A stretch of DNA of 64,000 nt, taken from assembly GCF_014356525.2 (NCBI RefSeq), contig NC_052504.1, positions 62,552,586 to 62,616,585 of the forward strand. Reading direction: 5' to 3'. Under the pieces are notes generated by a model. It was not told the DNA's origin. It saw nothing but the letters and a program-made list of their open reading frames with translations, and made no database searches. Below are positions 1 through 10,680 of this stretch, in pieces. The position numbers and the translations under genes are program-made. Position 1 is the first letter of the stretch. Each line of letters starts with the position of its first letter. This DNA comes from Nilaparvata lugens (lineage: Eukaryota; Arthropoda; Insecta; Hemiptera; Delphacidae).

Positions 1-708
1 ATGCAGGTACCATTTCACCATTCACCATCCTTGTCGGCTTATTGATGAAGGATTTAAATCCATTGATATGCAGAGTACTCAAGTACTCATTTATTAAATT
101 ATTGTTATCTAAAATATTAAGATTTATATCGCCCATTAAAATTACATTGGTACTGTCCTTTATTCTGTTTAAACAAGGTACAGTCTAGACTTGATATGAA
201 ATTATTAATGTTGGTGGCTGGGGAGCGATAAATAAAAATTACTGTATATTTAATGTTATCAATTAAACACGTTATACAGATGGAATTCGATTCTACGATA
301 TCTAAATCGATAATTTCAAAATGAAAATTCTTGTCAACAAATAAACATATCCCATCACACTTTGAATGTTTACTTTTATTCTGTACAACATTATATCCTT
401 CAAGACCGTAAGTGAAATGAGCATCATCCGTAATCCACGTTTCTGACAAGGCAATAATATGAAATTTAAATTTGATATTTCCCAAATAATGAACCAATTG
501 TTTAAAGTTTTTATTCAGGCTTCTTATATTAGTATGAAAAAAATTCAATGAGTTTTTATTGCTTGAGTTCTGAGGTTCAAATGAGAATAAATCATCTATT
601 TCACTTGTATCATGATAGCCTATTAGATCATCATCACATTCAAGAACTGACATATAATATTCTATAAAAGTATAAGACTACTCTGTGAAATTTATGATAA
701 TGTAAACT
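1..708 (-). pseudogene. LINE ORF2 start, endonuclease domain, cut by window edge
   Basis: Reading leftwards from an ATG at 653, the frame runs to 117 and encodes the N-terminal half of an apurinic-type (EEP) endonuclease of a non-LTR retrotransposon. Visible signatures are FFHTNIRSLNKN near the start, the catalytic-glutamate block ALSETWI, and FIYRSPATN. Near position 165 the frame shifts; past that point the other frame carries ILMGDIN, the expected third endonuclease block (usually GDFN), and stays open to the window edge. The shift marks this copy as decayed. The LINE's own ORF1 lies at 9452-10428 on the same strand; the intervening 7.76 kb is a later insertion. The reverse transcriptase would lie left of the window. 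Clade CR1/jockey-like is inferred from the ORF1 type; a finer name is not supported. Confidence 0.8.
474..708. repeat. 235-bp flanking duplication, left copy
   Basis: This stretch of LINE sequence recurs at 8462-8696, on the other side of the inserted element, in the same orientation; I saw no mismatch over 235 bp. It has the geometry of a target-site duplication but is far longer than the 4-6 bp made by retroviral-type integrases. Confidence 0.85.
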
Positions 709-1617
709 GCACCAATAGTAAAACGGCAGTTAATAGGCGGCAACTGTAGGCCAATTCAAAAATATTTATATATATTTATATAATTGTAGTAGATTTTGTG
801 TAAAAATTTGTGTAATCTATGTTATCAATATGGCTCGAATGCAAAGAAATTATTAATCATATAATCTAAGCAATATTTTGGCATTTTTTGTAAGATCTAT
901 TTGAATTTAATGGCGGAGGATTGAGATATTTAAATTTTATGCTAATTTGAAAGTCGGAAAGAGGATCTGTAAAACTTGAGAAGGAAGAACCAGCACTCGC
1001 CAGCCAGATGCCACCATAAGAGGACCCCAAATATTTTAGAGCGAAGTACCTTATTAATAATTTTGTAAAAGTTAAAGTTAAAGTAAATTATTAAATTTCT
1101 TAAAAGACTTCGTGATGCTATTGTGAAGCAGAAGTCATTTTTCATTTTAATTAAATTTATAACCCCTTGGAGGAGACGATTCCGGCTACCATATTCCCGG
1201 ACCGCATGGAGTTGGATCGACATCGGCGGCTTACAAGAAGATTTTCGACACGTGAGTGATTTAAATTTGAATTTAGTGATGGGCGCCCTAGTGCTTCGAA
1301 ATAATCTGATGATCAAAGCTAGCTCGCCGAAAGGGTTATTATAAATTAAGAAATTAATAAGAGTAATACTTGCGCAAGTAAAAATTAGTATTAAAGGTAT
1401 TTAATTGAAAGAAAAATATATAGATCAATATTTTAGAAATTTCTATTTAATCAAAGAAGTACGAAATCTAGGCTATCAAACGTATGCATACAATATTTAA
1501 TTTTTTGCAATACAATTTGCGATAATTTATCATAGTTCTAATTCACTAGATGAATGGCTCTACCTATTCCGTCAGGTGCCGAATCTTGCACCCTGAGATA
1601 AAAATATATATTCGATA
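708..1617 (+). repeat. Left terminal direct repeat (L1)
   Basis: Starts TGCACCAATAG and ends TTCGATA. About ten differences from the right repeat (six substitutions, four 1-bp indels) all lie before about position 1165; the rest is identical. It carries a strong splice-donor match, CAC|GTGAGT, with GT at 1252, kept in the right repeat (8100) and in the diverged copy (60164). That suggests a spliced leader or exon end rather than random sequence. The ends are not the TG...CA typical of LTRs. Confidence 0.8.
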
Positions 1618-2600
1618 CAAATAAATCTACTAAATACTAGAGATTTTAATATATAGATATATTTGGATTATTAGTGGCTAATTTATCAAGCTGATCTTAG
1701 AGCACATATTTATGATTGAATTATCCAAGCCGACAAGTATTAGCAAGTACATGTCACAGCTACATGCCAAAGAATGCATATGATTTCAAGATAAAGGCAC
1801 ATGGTAATGATTCGTGCCATAAATCTAGAATATAAAGTTAGCCTGTGATATTTTTATTGATTTCAAATATTGTTCTATTTTTATATTATATTTTTTATCG
1901 CTCTATATATATTTTTTGCCTCGACTGATCTTTGCATTATTTATGTAATATATGTGTAAAACTTTCATGGTGTGCAATTTATTTTATATTCCTCATCTCT
2001 ATAGTATAAGTATCATTTATATATATATATTTATTATTATTGAATTACAAGAGTTATTGGAGAAGCCCATATCTAGGCCTATCAAGATTTTTTAAGACTG
2101 AATACTATTAGAAAACCACGCCCTAATTATATTAAATCTCATGCTTTACCGACTGATGCCAAGCAGGAGGCTAATCGTTATTTTTATAAAGAATAACGTG
2201 ACATAAAGATATGTCGTGCCAACGTGGGACTGATGATGAGAGCCAAGCTCATTGAATAATTACTTGAAATTAGGTCAATAACTATAGTGAAAATTATAGA
2301 TAACTTATACGAGTTGTGAGGAAAACTGGCGAAGGAATATTTGTATTACTTTTTGGGGAAACAAGAGCTTTAAATAGAGAGAAATTATATGTTTTAAAGA
2401 AAATTTTATATTATTAGTACTGTGAAAAATTACATGTTTATAGAGAGAGATTATATTTTATAAGCCTAAACTGCTATTACTTTCTAGTCAAAAATATATT
2501 AGGTGTTTAAGCCGGTTGGAAAATAAGTCGCAGCCTGTAAACTAGCCAAAAATAAATCAACAAAACATTGAGGGCGCTAGAGCATTGTAAAAAACTTAAG
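1618..2600 (+). other. Non-coding inner leader of the gag-only element
   Basis: AT-rich, no open frame of note. The part up to about 2205 is recognisable in the diverged copy (about 60540-61385), with shared blocks around GGCACATGGTAA and AATAACGTGACA, so it belongs to the element. No primer-binding site is evident at its left edge. Confidence 0.6.
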
Positions 2601-2608
2601 TATAAATA
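2601..2608 (+). promoter_or_regulatory. TATA box upstream of the gag-like ORF
   Basis: TATAAATA is followed about 40 bp later by ATCACTGTTCACTG, which resembles an insect initiator, and then by a donor-like GTAAGT at about 2655. The gag-like ATG follows at 2739. The position is what one expects of a promoter driving that ORF, yet it lies well outside the terminal repeat where an LTR element would keep it. Confidence 0.45.
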
Positions 2609-2738
2609 CCTGGTTGTAAGAGTATCCAAACACTTTACACATCACTGTTCACTGTAAGTCCCGGTTGTGTCTCTTTTTTAAGCATTTTCGCTTATCATTT
2701 TTATCACTGTTTAATTAGCATTTATCACATTTGACATA

Positions 2739-4540
2739 ATGAATCACACTCCCGCAAACTCTGAAGTTTCATATATGTACGGCGGTTGCACAGATCCCAC
2801 TTTGTCGACTCCGAGCACATCAAACCCCACCACGGTAGATGCCAATACGCCACGAGAAAGGGAACCAGGAAGCGTCGGGTCGATAATTTTCGATCCACCA
2901 GGTCTGCAACCTCTATCCTCCACTCGAATCGACGCCGCTGACACACCATTGAATCAACGGATAGTAGAGATCAATTTTGAAGGGGGCGAGGAGCAGTCTG
3001 CAGAACCCGCATCGCCGGAGGCCGAGTCACACCTGGGCAAACAAAGTATATTTCAACCACAGAATTAGATCCGCTTCAAAAGGTAATAATGGAACAAACG
3101 AGTAGCACTTTCAACATTATGTTACAAAAAACAATGGATAGTATGATGCAGGAGATTAAAAAGGAGATTGCTACAGTAAAAGAGGAAAATAAACAACAGT
3201 GGAACAGGGTATGAAAGAGACCACAGGCGCTATAAAATCAGTAGAACAACGGTTGGATAATATTGAAACTAAAGTAGAGAGTCATAGGGAAGAGTTAAAA
3301 GCAATGATAACCCTACAAAAAGAAAGTCAGGATAAAGTTACGGCAGGATTATCGGAAAGGTTAGATACGGTTACATGTGAACTCAATGAAAGGATAGACA
3401 ACTTAAATACACAAATCACTACACCTATTCAGGATATAACAAATAACATTAAGGCCGATTGCCACCAAGAAATCCACAAACAATTACCGTTGCCAATCAA
3501 AACTTAACAACTACAGTTGACAAAAATATTAGCAATATTAAAGAAATACAAAACAAACAGATTAATATGTCCACAAAAATGAACCAACTGCAAGGTAGCA
3601 TCAATCAAAACACTGAAACCTGTAAAGCTTTAAATGGAACTCTACTAATTCAGAAATCCACTCTGACTCAACTAAATCAAGAAATAAACGCAAATAAAAT
3701 TACACATAATAGTCAATGGCAGATCACACAGGAAAAAATAATAGCATTGGAAAATCATATTCAACAACAACCTCAAGGAATTCAAACAGACAACCTCAAC
3801 GTACATAGTATATTACAAGGACTAGGAAAATTTGATAACACTGATCGCCATTTGCAACCTCAACCATTCATTGATCAGATAAAATTAGTACAAACTCTTG
3901 CACCTACCTCTTGGAATTTTTGGCGTCTCCGTTTGACTAATTTATTGATTGGCGAACCCCTGATGTTTTTTCGGAGTAGAGCCCATGAATTTACATCATT
4001 GGATGAGTTTGTCGCTGTCTTCCTGGAACAGTATTGGAGCAGAAGTAAACAGTTGGACGTGCTAGCGACATCATATCATGCGATTTCAACCCTAACTTAG
4101 ACGGTGCATGTACCACTTTCGTCACTGCCATACAGTTTAAAAATTCTCAATTGAGCGAGCCCATTAATGAATCGGCGTTAGCAAGCTTATTTTAAAGAAG
4201 CTACCGTATCAAGTTAGAATGGCACTCGCCACACAACCCATTACTGATTGCAAGCAGCTGATAAATCATTTATATGGCATACATCTGCAATGGCAATATC
4301 AACCCCCGCTCAGACCAGAGATACGCATCAAATCAGCATAATGCAAAATTTAATCCGCATAACAGCCAAAATTATGAACCGGTATCATATGATCGCTACC
4401 GATCTGCTCCCCATTTGAACGCCGCTATGAGCACAGGCAAAATGGTAATTGGAATAATGAAAAATTTCAAAATCGTACAACCAACCACTATGCCCAGCAG
4501 AGCAATCGTAGGAATCACTATGATGGCCGTGATCGATTAA
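2739..4540 (+). pseudogene. Gag-like capsid protein, broken into several frames
   Basis: The first frame (2739-3068) gives an acidic, Ser/Thr/Pro-rich N-terminus of 109 residues. A second (3199-3507) and a third (3459-4100) give long Gln/Asn-rich coiled-coil-like stretches with regular Leu/Ile spacing. The third ends in a capsid-like segment with SWNFWRLRLTNLL and, about 40 residues on, VFLEQYWSRSKQLDV, resembling the Trp/Phe-rich C-terminal capsid helices of Ty3/gypsy-type Gag. Past 4100 the capsid-like reading continues in another frame (KKLPYQVRMAL, then LINHLYGIHLQW), so at least three frameshifts or stops have accrued. No CCHC knuckle is visible. Assignment to Gag is by residue pattern only. 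It is the sole recognisable coding capacity of the element; pol would have to come from elsewhere. Confidence 0.6.
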
Positions 4541-5919
4541 ACTCACATAATAATAATACACAAAACAGCTACAACAGAAATTATAAACCACCACCTCAAC
4601 AAATAAGTACAAACTATACACTAGCACATGCAATAGGTTTGAATCAACAAAAAACCCGGAACCCAACACCCAACGACCCGCCACCAGATATACAGAAAAC
4701 TACAGCTAATAAACCAAGACTATATGATACCCCCGATATAACAAGCACAAGCTCAATGAAACAAACCAAGAAAAGCAGGATATTTCAACATCATACACCA
4801 CCTTTAGAATGATTTACCGGAAATATTATTAGAAGAACAAGAGCCAATACCAGATAAACCACCACCAAAAACCAGCCGCAAGCATCAGCCTCTATTAAGT
4901 TTCTTGTTTCCCACTGAAGAGCAACTCGTCGCCGAAGAATCACTACCGACCACCACCCTACAACAAGAACCAATCCATTACAATAATGACGAAATTCCAT
5001 TACTGCCAAAAATAAACAGTTACCAGGAGGAGACCGCCACCAAGCACCCGCGCACAGAATCTATGCACCCATATCATTGTACCCCACCGAAGCGGACCAA
5101 GGACCACAAGATAGAGGACCAAGAGGACGGACTACCGGATAGAGGAGCGACCATCGTAAGGCCCGGAGACGGAGGCGCCCGAGGACACCCGACCGGCATC
5201 AGGACGAGGAGGATGGACTACATGACCGAAAAAAGAACATGCATCGCAAGGCCCGGAGGCGGAAGAAGCGACGAAGGAGGAACCGCGCGCGCCGATGGAG
5301 GCCGCATGCACGCTTCAAGAGGCAAAGAAGAACACCGGACCGGCACCGAGGAGAACAGGAACAGAGCATGCATCCGCGGCACATACGCTTCAAGAGAGAT
5401 ATTGAGCGATGTGACCGGCAAAATGGATCGAATGAATGGGATAAAAACGGAAATGATAGGAATACTATGATTGATTCATGCGCGGATAATAATGGAATGA
5501 AGTACTCATGGAGATTGATGAAGGATAAACGGTGTCTAAGAAGAGTGAAAGAAATAAGAAATAATGTGAATAAAATTGAAGTACCTGGCTATATGTTGAG
5601 TGATTATATTGTTAAAAAGATGATAAATGTTTGGATATGGTGTTTAATGTTTGTAATAACGGCTGTGGTATTAATAAAAGACTGTGTTGTAGATAGGATG
5701 GAAAATATTATATTGTTATTATTAAATGAATCTATGATTGGTAATTGGAAATTTAATATTATAAAAATGTTTATTGTTGTAAGCCTATTGAGTTATAATG
5801 AGCCGAGATCAAGAATATTGAATGAACATAAGAGGAAAGATGAATTAAAATTACATGATGATTGGAAGACTTTGGATCAATTAAAAGAAATTATTATTAA
5901 AGGAACAAGGAGTTATTGA
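4541..5919 (+). pseudogene. Gag C-terminal region, Asn/Gln then Arg-rich, unknown 3' part
   Basis: 4541-4860 reads as Asn/Tyr/Pro-rich tail sequence in mixed frames. From 4904 to 5470 a 188-residue frame is proline- and glutamate-rich, then Arg/Gly-rich with repeated RPGDGG / RPGGGR-type motifs. The overlapping frame 5239-5919 (226 residues) begins with a dense Arg/Lys block (RRRKKRRRR) that could bind nucleic acid and ends in a hydrophobic, possibly membrane-spanning stretch (MINVWIWCLMFVITAVVLI). Which frame was used is unclear. The basic block is compatible with a nucleocapsid role at the end of Gag; the hydrophobic stretch matches nothing I recognise. No protease DTG/DSG or reverse-transcriptase YxDD motif is present. 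Confidence 0.4.
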
Positions 5920-7559
5920 AGAAAGAATACACCAGATACGGGGTTTTATATTCATGAAGATAATTAATAATAGGACAGCCTCAACAATCAACAAATGGAT
6001 AGCAGATAACCCAACCAGCCTACAGTGTAGCTACAAGCAGAAAGTCAAAAGATATGGGAAGACCACTACAATTCTACATGAATATCATCGAATTTAAAAT
6101 AATATGATAAGAAATCAAGGAAAACATTATTATCAAACCGATTACTAACCTTCCTTAATAAATTTAATATTGGTATAGGACCTCGTGGCAACAATCCAAT
6201 GTTTAATTTCTTTCCAGCCGTTAGAAGCCTGCAATAAGGAAAGAACAATTTTTAAATATGTAATTAAATTATATACATCAGATAAAAAGGACACAAGCGG
6301 GGATAATAAAATTAAAATTTGTTAATTACCTTTTAAGAGAAAAATTGAGCAGTTAGGTTAATAGTTATGAAACTCGACAGCAAATTCTGTAGAACCAGTG
6401 ACCAGCTGGCCAAAGCCACCCAAATCAAATGAATGTAATGTCTGTTGAACATATGTTTATAAAAAGAAATACTGTACCCAAAAGTTATTTATTATTGTTA
6501 TTTATTATATTTATTAATGTCGATATATTTATTTATATGTTTTTATATTTATTACTTTTAATTATGCCACGTTTGTTACCTGAAAAGACTTAAAGTGAAT
6601 ACCAGTTGCCAAAACCAAAGAGCCATTAGCAAAAGAAAGTATTGTACCTGATGTATAGAAAATTATTTATATTAAGACCTAAGAAATACTATAAGATATA
6701 AGCCCAGAAGTTTATGAATCGAAATTATTGTCTAAAAGGAATCATTTATGAGAATTATGAAATGTGTGTAGTTAAGTTGGCGCCCTGCAAGCGGCGAATT
6801 TAAAAATTACTGTGTTGTAAATGTTGTCAGGAGGAGTGCGTTTAGAAGTTTATATTTATGATATTTTTATGTGTGTTGAGGAGGAGAATTTGTTATTGTA
6901 TTTGATAAGGTATAAAGGAGATGCAGCAAATATGTCTGCGAAATGTGATAGAAGTAGGAGAGTATAATTTATAATAAAGTATAGTGTATATCAATGTATT
7001 GAAGGGTGGGTTTTCATTAAAAACATTGTGATTCTCAAATATTTTGAATTCAAACCCAGGGGCGTGTGTAACATCTTAAATTTGGGTAGATGAAAAGCCC
7101 TAACAGAAATAGTAATAGGTCTAAAAATAAAGTAATGGCTAATATCGCCAAGCAGATAATAATCAAGATAAGATAGCATCAGCTTGTTCTGGCTAAATGG
7201 TACAAGAACTTAAAAAGGATTTGAAGGAAGTTTATTACTCATAAATAGATTATTTATAAAATATTTGAAGATTGAGGTTAGGTAGATGTATTCACAGATC
7301 GGTGACCTAGAGATCGATCAAACCGAAGAACGTAGAATCTGACCAAAACCCCTTGGCAGAGCTTTATTGCATTCGGATGGTGTGCAATGTGAAAAAACAC
7401 CCGTCCACGTGGCTAATTATTAGTTAGCATGGAATTAATATTAATATATATAATATTAACTAGCATGCAAAGAGCATAAATAAAAAACCAAATAAAAATA
7501 ATTTAATGTATTCAGGAAATAAGAGTTACCAGGCGCATGAATACCTAATAAAATTTGCA
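5920..7559. other. Non-coding 3' part of the gag-only element
   Basis: No convincing ORF. The last 300 bp or so (7250-7559) match the diverged copy at about 59315-59600, with common blocks such as TTGAGGTTAGG and AGGCGCATG. The sequence directly before the right repeat is AT-rich rather than a purine run. Confidence 0.6.
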
Positions 7560-8465
7560 TGCACCAATAGTAAAACAGCAGTTAATAGGCGGCAACTGTA
7601 GGCCAATTCAAAAATATTTATATATATTTATATAATTGTAGTAGATTTTGTGTAAAAATTTGTGTAATCTATATTATCAATATGGCTCGAATGCAAAGAA
7701 ATTATTAATCATATAATCTAGGCAATATTTTGGCATTTTTTGTAAGATCTATTTGAATTTAATGGCGGAGGATTGAGATATTTAAATTTTATGCTAATTT
7801 GAAAGTCGGAAAGAGGATCTGTAAAACTTGAGAAGAAGAACCAGCACTCGCCAGCCAGATGCCACCATAAGAGGACCCCAAATATTTTAGAGCGAAGTAC
7901 CTTACTAATGATTTTGTAAAAGTTAAAGTTAAAGTAAATTATTAATTTCTTAAAAGACTTCGTGATGCTATTGTGAAGCAGAAGTCATTTTCATTATAAT
8001 TAAATTTATAACCCCTGGAGGAGACGATTCCGGCTACCATATTCCCGGACCGCATGGAGTTGGATCGACATCGGCGGCTTACAAGAAGATTTTCGACACG
8101 TGAGTGATTTAAATTTGAATTTAGTGATGGGCGCCCTAGTGCTTCGAAATAATCTGATGATCAAAGCTAGCTCGCCGAAAGGGTTATTATAAATTAAGAA
8201 ATTAATAAGAGTAATACTTGCGCAAGTAAAAATTAGTATTAAAGGTATTTAATTGAAAGAAAAATATATAGATCAATATTTTAGAAATTTCTATTTAATC
8301 AAAGAAGTACGAAATCTAGGCTATCAAACGTATGCATACAATATTTAATTTTTTGCAATACAATTTGCGATAATTTATCATAGTTCTAATTCACTAGATG
8401 AATGGCTCTACCTATTCCGTCAGGTGCCGAATCTTGCACCCTGAGATAAAAATATATATTCGATA
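7560..8465 (+). repeat. Right terminal direct repeat (L2)
   Basis: About 99 percent identical to 708-1617 and in the same orientation. Its final GATA is shared with the start of the right LINE flank (8462), so the exact border is ambiguous by 4 bp. The donor-like GTGAGT is at 8100. Confidence 0.8.
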
Positions 8466-8696
8466 TTTCCCAAATAATGAACCAATTGTTTAAAGTTTTT
8501 ATTCAGGCTTCTTATATTAGTATGAAAAAAATTCAATGAGTTTTTATTGCTTGAGTTCTGAGGTTCAAATGAGAATAAATCATCTATTTCACTTGTATCA
8601 TGATAGCCTATTAGATCATCATCACATTCAAGAACTGACATATAATATTCTATAAAAGTATAAGACTACTCTGTGAAATTTATGATAATGTAAACT
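8462..8696. repeat. 235-bp flanking duplication, right copy
   Basis: Identical to 474-708 as far as I can read. It contains the LINE ORF2 start codon (ATG at 8641-8639, minus strand), so the first 60 codons of the endonuclease ORF exist twice, once on each side of the insertion. Confidence 0.85.
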
Positions 8697-9451
8697 TCAA
8701 TGAAGAAAGAAAATGAAGTAAGTTAAGGATCAAGAAGATAAAGAAAATTTTGTTAATAATAATAAAAAAGTGGGTAATCCTGCGACTTCCCCCCGCGCCT
8801 CTTTTATACAAGAAAGACAGTCTTTCCGTCACATAGAAAGATCCAGAAACTTAATTTGAAAAATAAAAAAATAAAGTAATTAAGTGGAAAAATTATTTTA
8901 AACAAAAGTAGGATTTTCTGCAAAATCAATTAACAAAGATACGAGCTCAGAGATAATACAGTTTGGAGTAGAATAAGCTGATATTGTAAACATAACGACC
9001 ATAAATAATATAATGAATAAACTGTCTAAATTACCCCCTACAATCCATATAAGGCGATAAAGAATAATGAATACCAAAACAGAAAACATTGATAAGCTGT
9101 ATTGTATTTTCAGGGTATAGGGTATCTCTGAACTGTACTGTGAATCGTTTGTTTCAACTAAAAGTCATTTGATATTGCAGCAGTCACAATAGACAACAGT
9201 ACATGGCCCGCTCATCGGAGTGATTCATTCCAACACCTGCCTGATAATATTGTTAGACTCCCCGATTCTCAATTTTAATATCAATATGTTTCTTCATAAA
9301 AGAGTTTCATGCATAAGTATATGAATATGATGTATATAATATAATATTATTGATCTGTTGGGTCCATTTTATACTATTTTATATGGGGAGAATTCATTTC
9401 TTTCACAAAGGATAATGCTACTTTGAAACCTTCGGTTTAACTATTATAAAT
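8697..9451 (-). other. LINE inter-ORF region
   Basis: AT-rich stretch between ORF1 stop and ORF2 start, about 0.8 kb, longer than is usual for CR1-like elements. It has a small GC-rich spot (8785-8810). It may hold a further small insertion; no repeat boundary could be made out. Confidence 0.4.
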
Positions 9452-10428
9452 TTAAACCATAGCAGTAATAAAAGCTTCCAGATCCTTATCACTGTTAATC
9501 ATTGACACTTTCCCCTTATCCACTGGTCTTACTTTAATGTTGCCTGCTCTATCCACCCACACATATTTGAATCCCTTCTCCTTTTGAAGTTTCTTCAGTT
9601 GTGACAGAATCCTTCTACGTACCACAGTCAGTGACAAGTTGATGAACACTGGGCGCTCCTCCGTTTGAAATCCGACGTCGCGAGTGGAAAGTCTCCTCAC
9701 CTGTTTCTTCTTATCAAGTACCTTGTGCGCGTCATCGCGTTGAACGAATTTCACGATGATCCCGGGAGAGTGTTGGTTTGCCCCCTTGGGCAGGCGGTGG
9801 CAGCTGTCTATCGCCTCCGGACCCAGGTCAACACCGACTGCTTTACACGTAGCCAACACAACGTCATTGGTTTTTTCTCCCTGCACAGTAGGAATCCCGT
9901 GTATTTTGATCATATTTCTACGGCCGTACTGTTCGAGCGAATCAACCCTGTCGTTTAGCACCTCTACACAACCTTTTAGTTTTGTGTTTTCAGTTTGTAA
10001 CTTTAATATAATTTCCTGCTGGGTCTTTATTATGCCTTCCAGCCTAATCAAGGTGTCAGAATTTGCGTTGAGTTTAGTCAAACAAGCGTCAAGCGAATGT
10101 TCCAATCTTACCTGACCTTCACTAAATTTGTTTTCAAGGTCAGACATAGTTGACTTGAAACAATCCGCTGATACGTCGGACAGCGCACTAACGTTAGCTA
10201 ACGACGATTTCACCGGCGTTGCAACTGTATTATCATTTCGTTGACTTCGTAGCTTAGCCTCACATTTTTTGCACGACCAGGAATTCGACACTAGGAGCTC
10301 CAATTCCGCATCAGTCATTTTTTCCCAACAATACACTGTCCATGGAACATGGACTTACAAATAGAACAAACCAACTTGTCCTTCGCCTGTCGATTAACTG
10401 AAAGACTGCAAGTTTCACAGACACTCAT
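9452..10428 (-). pseudogene. LINE ORF1: PHD finger, coiled coil, RRM-like (Transposase_22 type)
   Basis: Starting at the ATG at 10428, the first 37 codons give a PHD-like C4HC3 pattern: CETC, CSIC, HGQC. The frame then meets a stop in an A-run near 10325. Shifted by one base, it continues with CKKC, the last zinc pair, and runs open to 9452. That continuing frame of about 294 codons has a heptad-rich coiled coil (about residues 55-135), then QYGRRNMIKIHGIP, the hallmark entry into the RRM-like domain of L1/CR1 ORF1 proteins, and an FVQRDDAHKVL-type C-terminal domain. ORF1 proteins bind LINE RNA as trimers and serve as chaperones in retrotransposition. A single 1-bp loss in the A-run separates this copy from an open frame, so decay is recent or slight. 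Confidence 0.8.
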
Positions 10429-10680
10429 TTTTGACTTTAATAAGAACTCGAAATTAAAGGGAAAATGAAATAAATCCTCAATTGCACAGTTAGAAAAACG
10501 GAAAACAGTTAATATTTAACAAGAGGCACGGCGCAAGAACGAACAAACTATTTCATTCAGAGATAAGAGAGGACCTGAACTTGCGTCTGCTCACGGCAAA
10601 ATCTAATCGACAACTGAAATATCTGAAAACTGGAAAATGAGCCGAAAATACGAGGTTTTTGGGCCACTCTGTATGTAACA

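Larger units (their letters stand above)
708..8465 (+). mobile_element. Gag-only terminal-repeat element inserted in a LINE
   Basis: A 7.76-kb insertion bounded by direct repeats of 910 bp (708-1617) and 906 bp (7560-8465). The inner part (1618-7559) holds a decayed gag-like coding region at 2739-5919 and long non-coding flanks, with no protease, reverse transcriptase, integrase or envelope visible in any frame. I found no tRNA primer-binding site after the left repeat and no polypurine tract before the right one. The only obvious TATA box is at 2601, about 1 kb inside the left repeat. The left end joins the LINE at a shared T and the right end at a shared GATA. It may be a non-autonomous LTR derivative (LARD or TR-GAG type), an element with a longer true LTR and a truncated right end, or a piece of a tandem or circular unit. 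A diverged relative is at 59281-61385. Confidence 0.7.
8462..10680 (-). mobile_element. 5' half of the interrupted LINE
   Basis: On the minus strand this holds a leader (about 10680-10429), ORF1 (10428-9452), a long inter-ORF stretch (9451-8642) and the first codons of ORF2 (8641-8462), which continue at 653 and below after the inserted element. The 5' end is set by eye where ORF1-like GC content fades and is uncertain by about 100 bp. With the gag-only element removed, the LINE would span from about 10680 to beyond the window start. Confidence 0.7.

Noticed and set aside
2725..5421. Minus-strand frames opposite the gag-like region (for example 4385-4684 and 5199-5421).
   Set aside because: Shadows of the plus-strand coding; compositions such as Tyr/Val- or Cys/Arg-rich are not protein-like.
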